Positions 38,838-44,702 of a DNA stretch of 44,702 bases are shown here, in pieces. The stretch lies in contig JANYHH010000062.1 of NCBI GenBank assembly GCA_025359505.1, positions 1 through 44,702 of the forward strand. The letters run 5' to 3'. Each line of letters begins with the position of its first letter. Position 1 is the first letter of the stretch. The notes under the pieces are model-generated. The model did no database searches. It had not been told where the DNA came from and worked only from the letters and a program-made list of their open reading frames with translations. The position numbers and the translations under genes were made by a program. Source of the stretch: Deinococcales bacterium (GTDB lineage Bacteria; Deinococcota; Deinococci; Deinococcales; JAAFIG01).

Positions 38838-39935
38838 ATGGCTTACGTCGCAGCTCGAGGTGGCGAGGCGGCGATTCTCGAGGCGGAACGCTTGTATAAA
38901 GTGATGCTCGGGCCGCTGGGAATGGCGCAGGTGCGAATGCTGACCGATCACCTGCCGTACCTCTTGGACCGCGTGATGGGTGAGGCTTCGCTGTACGCGC
39001 CGGAGTTGGCGGCGCTGGCGGTCGCGCAGACGGGCGGCGATCTGTACGAGGCGGTGCTGCTGCTACGCGCGTACCGCAGCACCCAACCGCGACTGGCCTA
39101 CGCCGCGCCGATAGAGCAGGACGCGATCACCACCGTGCGCCGCGTCTCAGCGGCGTTCAAGGACATTCCGGGCGGGCAAGTCTTGGGCCCGACGCTCGAT
39201 TACAGCCACCGGATGCTCGAGATGAACGTGCTGCGCGGTCAACCGACTACGACGAACTCGAGCGTTGATGTCTCGAGCACCGTGTCCTCGAGTCCCACGG
39301 TCTTTCCAGCGCTCGCGGCGTGGCAACGCCAAGCGGGATTGCTGCCCGAGATCACGGCGGACACGACGACGCCAGATGAAATTCCCGACGTGACCCGCGA
39401 ACCGCTGCTGTTTCCCGTCTCGAGATCGCACAAACTCCAAAGCTTGGCGAGGGGCGACACGGGCGGGATTCTGGCGCTCGGCTACGCGAACATGCGCGGC
39501 TACGGCGCGGTGCATCCGACGATCAACGAGGTGCGCCTCGGGTACGCCGACGTGATCCTGACGCACCCGGTCACGGGTGTGCATTTCAGCGCCGGGCAGG
39601 TGCGCGTGTCCTCGGCAGAGATCGTCACGAACTTCGCGGGCGATCCGCACGATCCGCGCTTGGAGCTGGGTTTCAGCGCGACCCTTGGCTGGAACGAAGT
39701 CAAGGTCATCGCCGCTTCGATGCTGGACTTGAGCATGGGAAAAGCCGGGCACGCCTCGCAGACGCCGGAATTCGTGCTGTACCACACCGAACCTGTGGAG
39801 AGTTCGGGGTTCTGCATTCATTTCAAGCTGCCGCATTACGTGACCTTTCAGAGCAGTCTCGAGGCGATGCGCGGCGTCAAGCAACTCGAGCGTGCGGACG
39901 ACCTGCTCGAGATGGCAGAAAAGGTGGACGCGTGA
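38838..39935 (+). CDS. phnI: C-P lyase subunit PhnI (nucleosidase)
   Basis: 365 residues. PhnI, with PhnG and PhnH, attaches the phosphonate to C1 of ribose triphosphate using ATP or GTP. The start MAYVAARGGEAAILEAERLY and the block GDTGGILALGYANMRGYG, VHPTINEVRLGYADV, GWNEVKVIAASMLDL and HYVTFQSSLEAMRGVKQLER are family-typical. A short Ser/Val insertion (SSVDVSSTVSSS, near residue 140) looks added by CTCGAG-rich DNA. It overlaps phnJ by 4 nt (GTGA). Confidence 0.94.
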   Translation: MAYVAARGGEAAILEAERLYKVMLGPLGMAQVRMLTDHLPYLLDRVMGEASLYAPELAALAVAQTGGDLYEAVLLLRAYRSTQPRLAYAAPIEQDAITTVRRVSAAFKDIPGGQVLGPTLDYSHRMLEMNVLRGQPTTTNSSVDVSSTVSSSPTVFPALAAWQRQAGLLPEITADTTTPDEIPDVTREPLLFPVSRSHKLQSLARGDTGGILALGYANMRGYGAVHPTINEVRLGYADVILTHPVTGVHFSAGQVRVSSAEIVTNFAGDPHDPRLELGFSATLGWNEVKVIAASMLDLSMGKAGHASQTPEFVLYHTEPVESSGFCIHFKLPHYVTFQSSLEAMRGVKQLERADDLLEMAEKVDA

Positions 39936-40867
39936 GCCGCTTGTCTGAACTGACGCACGACTGGCAGGATCACAGCTACGCCTTTCTGGACGAGGCCAGC
40001 AAGCGCGAGTTGCGCCGCAAAATCCTCAAAGCCATCGCCATTCCCGGCTATCAAGTGCCTTACGCCTCGAGAGAAGTGCCGATGGCTCGAGGCTGGGGGA
40101 CGGGTGGTTTGCAGGTCACGCTGACTTTGGTCGCGCCGCACGACACGGTGAAGGTGATTGACCAAGGCGCGGACGATTCGGTCAACGCCGCGAACATCCG
40201 GCGCTTTATCGCTCGAGTCGCCGGAGCAGCGACCACCACCGACACATTGCGCTGCACGCTGCTTCAGAGCCGCCACCGCATCCCGGAAGAACGGCTGCTC
40301 GAGGGGCAAATTCTGATTTTGCAAGTCCCGGAACCCGAACCGCTGCGCGGCGTGGAGACCAGCAGCGCGGCGTCGGCGGTGCTGCACGCCGACGCCGATT
40401 ACGGCTTGATGTGGCTGAGCTTGTACGAGCAGATCGTGCGCCACCGCCGCGTGATCCTCGGCGCGAGTTACCCGGTGATGGTCGGCGGGCGCTACATCAT
40501 GGCTCCCAGCCCGATCCCGCGCTGGGACGTGCCGATGCTGCATCAAGCAGCGCATCTGACGATCCTCTCCGCCGGGCGCGAGAAGCGGCTCTACGCCGTG
40601 CCGCCCTACACGGACGTGCGCCCACTGGAGTTTGACGACGTGCCGTTTCGCATCGAAGATCAGGGAGGGGAAGTCTGCTACCGCACCGGAGCGGGTCACA
40701 AGTTCCTCAACGAACTCCCGCAGGACGACGGCTCGAGCCGCTTCGAGCTGAGCGACAGCGGCTACGGCGAGAAACTGCTGCGACGACAAGCGGGCGAAAC
40801 GGTCGAGATCGGCGCGACCTATTACGACGAGCGCGGAGGCTTTTATCATGACGACCTTCTCCGCTGA
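39932..40867 (+). CDS. phnJ: PhnJ-like C-P lyase subunit lacking the Fe-S/thiyl cysteines
   Basis: 311 residues. PhnJ is the radical-SAM enzyme that cleaves the C-P bond. The N-terminal two-thirds are clearly PhnJ: KAIAIPGYQVPY (Gly39, the glycyl-radical position, Gly32 in E. coli), ARGWGTGGLQVTL, KVIDQGADDSVNAANIRRF, SRHRIPE, MAPSPIPRWDVP, AGREKRLYAVPPYTDV. But the cysteine region is degenerate. E. coli has CAIC...VCSDTDYC (Cys241, 244, 266 for [4Fe-4S]; Cys272 thiyl). Here it reads CYRT...ELSDSGYG: Cys249 is kept, the others are Thr252, Leu273 and Gly279. The frame is intact through the region. Overlaps phnI by 4 nt and phnK by 20 nt. It cannot use the known mechanism unchanged. Confidence 0.88.
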   Translation: MSRLSELTHDWQDHSYAFLDEASKRELRRKILKAIAIPGYQVPYASREVPMARGWGTGGLQVTLTLVAPHDTVKVIDQGADDSVNAANIRRFIARVAGAATTTDTLRCTLLQSRHRIPEERLLEGQILILQVPEPEPLRGVETSSAASAVLHADADYGLMWLSLYEQIVRHRRVILGASYPVMVGGRYIMAPSPIPRWDVPMLHQAAHLTILSAGREKRLYAVPPYTDVRPLEFDDVPFRIEDQGGEVCYRTGAGHKFLNELPQDDGSSRFELSDSGYGEKLLRRQAGETVEIGATYYDERGGFYHDDLLR

Positions 40868-41690
40868 CTTTTCCACTCGAGCCAGCCAGCCGCCCATCCA
40901 GCTCGAGCCGCCGCGCCTCGAGATCGCGCAACCGATTCTCGAGGTGCGCGACCTCAACAAGTCCTACGGTTCTGTGCGTGCGCTCGAGGAGGTCAGTCTG
41001 GAGTTGTACCCGCGAGAAGTCCTCGGCGTCGTCGGCGAGAGCGGCAGCGGCAAAAGCACCTTGCTGCGCGTGCTGAATCTCGAGGAGCAACCCGAGGGCG
41101 GCGAGTACCATTTGGGCATCCCGCCGTATGAGGGACGCAACCTGCTTCAGCTCGAGCGCTTCGAGCGCCGGGCATTGCGCGTCAAGCACATCGGCATCGT
41201 CTATCAAAATCCGCATCTGGGACTGCGGATGAACAACACCTCGAGCGGCAACGTCGCGGAGCGCCTTGTGATCGCCGGAGAGCGCCGCTTTCACGCGCTG
41301 AGAGCCGCCGCGCGAGGCAGCCTAGAGGTCAGCGAATTTCCGATCTCGCGCATGGATGACCCGCCCAGAAAACTTTCCGGCGGAATGCAGCAACGCGTGC
41401 AACTCGCCAAGGCGATTGCGTTGAAACCTGCATTGCTGCTGCTGGACGAACCGACCACGGGTCTTGATGTCAGCGTGCAAGCGCTCGTGTTGGATACGCT
41501 GCGCCGTCTGCAACGCGACCTTGGGATTGCGATGCTGGTCGTCTCGCACGACCTCGGCGTGATCCGCACCCTTTCAGACCGCGTGGTCGTGATGCGTCAC
41601 GGTCGCGTTGTCGAAAGCGGACTGACCGATCAAGTGCTCGAGGATCCGCAGCACCCGTACACGCAGCAACTCGTCCACGCGAAACTATGA
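40848..41690 (+). CDS. phnK: C-P lyase ABC-type ATPase PhnK
   Basis: 280 residues; starts within the end of phnJ (20-nt overlap). An ABC ATPase without membrane partner that binds the C-P lyase core complex at PhnJ. Motifs: Walker A GESGSGKST, Q-loop IVYQNPHLGLRMN (the PhnK-type loop), signature LSGGMQQRV, Walker B LLLLDEPTTGLD, switch His in LVVSHDLGV. About 30 extra N-terminal residues (Pro/Gln/Leu) precede the usual PhnK start LEVRDLNKSYG, so translation may start further downstream. It could in principle also energise the sugar-type importer, but PhnK is not known to do so. Confidence 0.93.
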   Translation: MTTFSADFSTRASQPPIQLEPPRLEIAQPILEVRDLNKSYGSVRALEEVSLELYPREVLGVVGESGSGKSTLLRVLNLEEQPEGGEYHLGIPPYEGRNLLQLERFERRALRVKHIGIVYQNPHLGLRMNNTSSGNVAERLVIAGERRFHALRAAARGSLEVSEFPISRMDDPPRKLSGGMQQRVQLAKAIALKPALLLLDEPTTGLDVSVQALVLDTLRRLQRDLGIAMLVVSHDLGVIRTLSDRVVVMRHGRVVESGLTDQVLEDPQHPYTQQLVHAKL

Positions 41691-41700
41691 AGGGCAGCTA

Positions 41701-41722
41701 TTAGCCGTTAGCTCTTGGCTAA
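41701..41722. other. Hairpin between phnK and phnL
   Basis: TTAGCC (41701-41706) pairs with GGCTAA (41717-41722). The only spacer in the phnG-phnM series. It could adjust expression of phnL relative to phnK. AAAGGAGA follows as ribosome site for phnL. Confidence 0.4.
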
Positions 41723-41740
41723 ACGCTCAAAGGAGATTCA

Positions 41741-42469
41741 GTGATTCTCGAGGTTCAGGGCTTAACAAAGCGCTTTGCGTTGCACGAGTTGGGGCGCACG
41801 GTGGATGCGTTCGCGGACTTGGAGTTCACATTGAGCGCGGGGGAGTTTTTGCTCGTAGCGGGTGGGAACGGCGTGGGCAAGAGCACCTTGCTGCGAACGC
41901 TTTACCGCACCTACCGCGCCTCGAGCGGGGCAGCGTTTTACAACAGTCATCGCGGGCGGATTGATCTGACGCGGGCGGCGGACGTGGACATCGTGCTGCT
42001 GCGGCGCGAGGAGCTGGGGTTCGTGACGCAGTTCCTGCGCCCGCGACCTCGAGTCAGCGCTTTGGAATTGGTCGCGGAACCGCTGCTGTTCGCAGGCGTG
42101 CGTCAGGAGGAGGCGTTGCGGCGCTCGAGTGAATCCCTCGAGTTATTCGGCTTGAAGCGCGAACTCTGGGAGGCGTACCCGAGCACCTTCAGCGGCGGCG
42201 AGCAGCAGAAAGTCAATTTGGCAAGGGCGCTGATTCAGCCGCGCCGATTACTGCTGCTGGACGAACCAACCGCTTCACTGGACGCGACGGCTCGAGCCGC
42301 ACTGCGCGAACGTTTGGCGGCACTCAAAGCCGAGGGCATGGCGATGATCGGCGTGCTGCATCACCCGGAGGACGCCACAGGCTTGCTGGATCGAGAGATT
42401 CGCTTGGAAGCCCCAAGCGGCTCAGACGCACGACTGCTCGAGGCGCTGGAAGCGGACTATGTGGCTTAG
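41741..42469 (+). CDS. phnL: C-P lyase ABC-type ATPase PhnL
   Basis: 242 residues from GTG with AAAGGAGA before it. A second non-transport ABC ATPase of the pathway that stacks on PhnK in the C-P lyase complex. Motifs are Walker A GGNGVGKST, FVTQFLRPRPRVSALELV (Q-loop and PhnL-typical RV/ISALE), signature FSGGEQQKV, Walker B LLLLDEPTASLD and a GVLHHPED switch. It overlaps phnM by 11 nt. Confidence 0.94.
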   Translation: MILEVQGLTKRFALHELGRTVDAFADLEFTLSAGEFLLVAGGNGVGKSTLLRTLYRTYRASSGAAFYNSHRGRIDLTRAADVDIVLLRREELGFVTQFLRPRPRVSALELVAEPLLFAGVRQEEALRRSSESLELFGLKRELWEAYPSTFSGGEQQKVNLARALIQPRRLLLLDEPTASLDATARAALRERLAALKAEGMAMIGVLHHPEDATGLLDREIRLEAPSGSDARLLEALEADYVA

Positions 42470-43631
42470 CGACGTGCGGCTGGTGCTGCCGGATCGCGTC
42501 CTCGAGCGGGCGAGTCTGAGGATTGATGGTGGACGGATCGCGGAGCTGCGCGACGGGCCCGTGCCGCATGCCGACCTGCACGGAACAGGGCTGACCGCGA
42601 TTCCCGGCATCGTGGATTTGCACGGCGATATGTTGGAGCGCGAGATCGAACCGCGTCCCGGCGCGGCGTTCCCGATCAACATGTCGCTGTTCGAGTTGGA
42701 CAAGCGCCTCGCGGCGGCGGGCGTCACGACCGCCTACGCCGCGATCTCGTTCTCCGAACACCGCGCCAATCACCTGCGAAGCGAGGAACGTGCCAAAGAA
42801 ATTGTCGAAGCCGTCGGTGCGTGGCGCGGGTCGCTGCTGACGGACTTTCGGATTCACGCCCGCTTCGAGATCACCAATCCAAGGGCTGCCCCGGTGTTGA
42901 AAGACCTCATCGAGCGCGGCCTCGTGGATCTCGTGTCGCTGAACGACCACACGCCCGGTCAGGGGCAGTACCGCGACCTCGAGCAATTCATTCACTACGT
43001 TTCCACGTGGCAGGGCAAAACCCGTGCCGAGGTCGAAGCCAACGTGCGCGAACGCATGGCGCGTAGCCGTGACGCACCGCCGAGCTGGGCGACGATTGCG
43101 GAGGTCACAGCGCTCGCGCTCGAGGCGGGTTTCTGCGTCGCCTCGCACGACGATGACAGCCCGGAAAAAGTCGCGCTCGTACACAGCGTTGGTGCAAGCC
43201 TCTCCGAATTCCCGGTGACGCTCGAGGCGGCCTGCGCTGCCCGCGATGCCGGAATGCGGGTCATCATGGGCGCACCGAACGCGCTGCGCGGTGGTTCGCA
43301 CAGCGGCAACCTCTCTGCCATCGCCGCGCTCGAGGCGGGCGCATTGGACATCTTGGCGAGCGATTACTACCCGGCGGCGATGCTGCAAGCCGCGCTCTGT
43401 CTGCACCGCGATCACGCGCTGCCGCTGCATCGTGCGATCAACCTGATCAGCCTGAACCCCGCAAACGCTGTCGGTCTGCACGATTGCGGCAGCCTCGAGC
43501 TGGGCAAGCTGGCGAACCTCGTGCTGCTCGATCACGGGCATCACTGGCGCGTCGCGGCTACCCTGCGCGAGGGACGCGTCGTGTACTGGGCGGGTCATCC
43601 CGTGCTGCGTCACGGCGCGGTGTACGCGTGA
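42459..43631 (+). CDS. phnM: RPnTP diphosphatase PhnM
   Basis: 390 residues. PhnM, of the amidohydrolase fold, removes diphosphate from ribose-1-phosphonate-5-triphosphate to give the substrate of PhnJ. Motifs: AIPGIVDLHGDMLEREIEPR (metal HGD), VSLNDHTPGQGQYRD, FCVASHDDDSPEKV, MGAPNALRGGSHSGNLSA and ILASDYYPAAML. All are family-typical, so this enzyme looks active, in contrast to PhnJ. It overlaps phnL by 11 nt and the next gene by 4 nt (GTGA). Confidence 0.95.
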   Translation: MWLSDVRLVLPDRVLERASLRIDGGRIAELRDGPVPHADLHGTGLTAIPGIVDLHGDMLEREIEPRPGAAFPINMSLFELDKRLAAAGVTTAYAAISFSEHRANHLRSEERAKEIVEAVGAWRGSLLTDFRIHARFEITNPRAAPVLKDLIERGLVDLVSLNDHTPGQGQYRDLEQFIHYVSTWQGKTRAEVEANVRERMARSRDAPPSWATIAEVTALALEAGFCVASHDDDSPEKVALVHSVGASLSEFPVTLEAACAARDAGMRVIMGAPNALRGGSHSGNLSAIAALEAGALDILASDYYPAAMLQAALCLHRDHALPLHRAINLISLNPANAVGLHDCGSLELGKLANLVLLDHGHHWRVAATLREGRVVYWAGHPVLRHGAVYA

Positions 43632-44229
43632 AGCTCACAGCAGCGCCGACCCTGCACCCCACCGCGCAGATTGTGAACTCCAATCTGGGCGCGTGGACGT
43701 TCGTCAGCCACGACACGACGATCACCGACTCGAGCCTCGGCGATTACAGCTACGTGATGCAGCACAGCCAGATTATGGGCGCGGAGATCGGCAAGTTTTG
43801 CAGCCTCGCCAGCTTCGTGCGCCTCAACCCCGGCAATCACCCCTTGGAGCGCCCGAGTTCGCACCACATGACCTACCGCGCCATGCAGTACGGTTTCGCG
43901 GACACCGACGATCTGCCGTTCTTCGCGAGGCGCATCCGGTTCGCATCGGGCACGATGTCTGGATCGGGCACAACGTCACCGTGCTGCCCAGCGTGACGAT
44001 TGGCAACGGCGCGGCGGTTGGCGCGGGCGCGATTGTCACGAAGGACGTGGCGGCGTACACCGTCGTCGCGGGCGTGCCCGCCAAACCGATTCGCCGCCGC
44101 TTCAGCGAAGCCGTCTCCGCGCAGCTCGAGCAAATCGCGTGGTGGAACTGGACACGCAGTGAACTCGAGATGCGGTTTCTGGATTTCCGCGATATGGATG
44201 CGTTTCTGGAGAAGTACGGAACAGAATAA
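43628..44229 (+). pseudogene. Phosphonate-type hexapeptide-repeat transferase, frameshifted
   Basis: Two frames together make one protein of about 200 residues, of the transferase hexapeptide family that accompanies phn operons (TIGR03308-like). The first part (GTG 43628) runs GDYSYVMQHSQIMGAEIGKF, LNPGNHPLERPSSHHMTYR to FFARRIR. The second, in the frame starting around 43942, runs RIGHDVWIGHN, VTIGNGAAVGAGAIVTKDV, VAGVPAKPIRRRF and ends at 44229. One base appears to be missing near 43940 (CGG TT CGC). No programmed-shift signal is seen. A sequencing error or recent mutation are both possible. The reading without the shift stops at 43996. Confidence 0.8.
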
Positions 44230-44553
44230 CTCATAGAAGTTCCCAGAATTGATAAGGCGAAAAGGAAAAGCGAACTCGACCAACACCGCGCAATACACGA
44301 TTTTCGTAGGGGTTTAGTATGCTAAACCCGGTGCGCCGCGTCGTGCCGTCGAACTCATGTTCGCATGGGCGAAACGCACGCAAGAGCGTGACGCTGCACT
44401 TACATCCCTCGAGACTCAGATTGCACGCACTCGAGCCGCTGATTTCACAAACCAATACGTTGTGATGGAATCTCGAGAACCGTTGCAAAGCTCGAGCAGT
44501 TGTTTAGCGCCATACACTCGCGCTGATCTCGAGCGTCACTCCCACCGACCAAT
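44230..44553. other. Spacer after the phn operon
   Basis: 324 bp. It includes the hairpin repeat at 44295-44329. The rest, 44340-44553, has six CTCGAG sites and no convincing gene. Confidence 0.55.
44295..44329. repeat. Dispersed hairpin repeat (terminator-like)
   Basis: ACACGATTTTCGTAGGGG (44295-44312) shares its sequence with 20892-20910 and runs into GGGTTTAG-TATG-CTAAACCC (44310-44329), a perfect 8-bp stem with a 4-nt loop. It lies 65 bp after the last phn-operon gene. Confidence 0.6.
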
Positions 44554-44702
44554 CTAAGCTCGAGCTTCCTCGAGCACACCGACGCCAATGCGTTCACCGA
44601 TCTCTGGTACGCGCACCTCGCCCGGCAAGGATTCCGCTGCCCAGACGCGTCTCGCTTCGGATTGCCAACGCGCATTCTCCCAACCGAAGCCGTCGCCCGG
44701 CG
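44554..44702 (-). CDS. C-terminal end of an unidentified minus-strand gene
   Basis: Open from the right edge of the window to a TAG at 44554-44556: 48 residues, reading PGDGFGWENARWQSEARRVW, then AAESLPGEVRVPEIGERIGV and GVLEEARA. Codon use is like the neighbours and it carries CTCGAG sites, so I believe it is real. The start is outside the window. No family is recognised. Confidence 0.6.
   Translation of the reverse strand, partial: PGDGFGWENARWQSEARRVWAAESLPGEVRVPEIGERIGVGVLEEARA

Larger units (their letters stand above)
1..44702. repeat. CTCGAG highly iterated palindrome, window-wide
   Basis: The 6-bp palindrome CTCGAG recurs throughout the window. I counted 29 copies in 1-5000 and 22 copies in 38001-40000. 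At 60% GC about 1.6 would be expected in 5 kb. Copies occur in coding DNA in all three frames, giving Leu-Glu (CTC GAG), an Arg CGA codon, or Ser-Ser/Ser-Arg (TCG AGN), and also in spacers and hairpins. Flanks are variable, so this is not a longer dispersed repeat. It resembles cyanobacterial HIP1 (GCGATCGC) in behaviour. The function is unknown. Confidence 0.93.

Noticed and set aside
40660..40867. PhnJ cysteine loss as the effect of a frameshift
   Set aside because: The frame stays open and SDxxY-type residues still align on both sides of the missing cysteines, and the end overlaps phnK normally; substitutions explain it better.
42324..43613. 429-codon minus-strand frame over phnM
   Set aside because: Composition (Arg, His, Gln-rich) and lack of motifs mark it as antisense of phnM.
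1..44702. CTCGAG (XhoI) sites as cloning or linker artefacts
   Set aside because: They sit inside conserved genes in all codon phases with varied flanks and intact frames, so they belong to the genome.

Overview
This is a 44.7 kb piece of a bacterial chromosome or metagenome contig, GC-rich (about 60% by eye), with no rRNA, tRNA or CRISPR array that I could see. Several features suggest a Deinococcota-like organism: DUF4388 proteins, a deinococcal-looking PRPP synthetase, a MoxR/DUF58/VWA block, and many apparently leaderless genes in which a TANNNT box lies 6-8 nt before the start codon. No marker gene settles the taxonomy, so this stays an inference. The palindrome CTCGAG is hugely over-represented. 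I counted 29 copies in bases 1-5000 and 22 copies in 38001-40000, against 1-2 expected in 5 kb. It occurs in genes, in all reading frames, and in spacers. It behaves like the HIP1 highly iterated palindrome of cyanobacteria.

Region 1 (1-10.7 kb) is the end of a gas-vesicle cluster plus an associated regulatory block. The minus strand carries the structural protein GvpA, a coiled-coil/winged-helix protein, the AAA+ ATPase GvpN, a small coiled-coil protein and an Hsp20-like GvpH. Diverging from gvpA, across a triple-repeat operator-like region, is a plus-strand series: a protein ending in a degenerate 2-oxoacid dehydrogenase E2-like domain, an HD-GYP phosphohydrolase, an unknown 313-residue protein, a GAF-PAS sensor without output domain, and a fusion of a DUF4388-like domain to a ParA/MinD ATPase. 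A stand-alone DUF4388 protein faces it. I infer that this block may control or position gas vesicles.

Region 2 (10.5-22.5 kb) is mostly core-type genes: prs, a two-TM protein, a D-2-hydroxyacid dehydrogenase, a secreted Pro/Gln/Gly-rich protein, a MoxR-DUF58-VWA-VWA block, an HD-domain relative of tRNA nucleotidyltransferases and a GH13 amylase. Between these lie candidate small genes: one apparently frameshifted ORF after prs, and a set of tiny ORFs around a Rho-independent terminator at 13.2-13.6 kb.

Region 3 (22.6-32.2 kb) is a cell-surface carbohydrate block: four glycosyltransferases, a double SDR fusion, a flippase-like membrane protein, an RmlD-like reductase and UDP-glucose 6-dehydrogenase.

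Region 4 (32.2-44.2 kb) is a phosphonate-use locus: an IclR regulator diverging from a sugar-type (CUT1) ABC importer without its own ATPase, a YmdB-type metallophosphoesterase, then phnGHIJKLM and a frameshifted hexapeptide transferase of the phosphonate-associated family. PhnJ, the radical enzyme of C-P lyase, has lost three of its four key cysteines, including the thiyl-radical position. A 302-bp MITE-like element and a pair of 25-bp direct repeats lie between the importer part and phnG. The window closes with the C-terminal end of an unidentified minus-strand gene.
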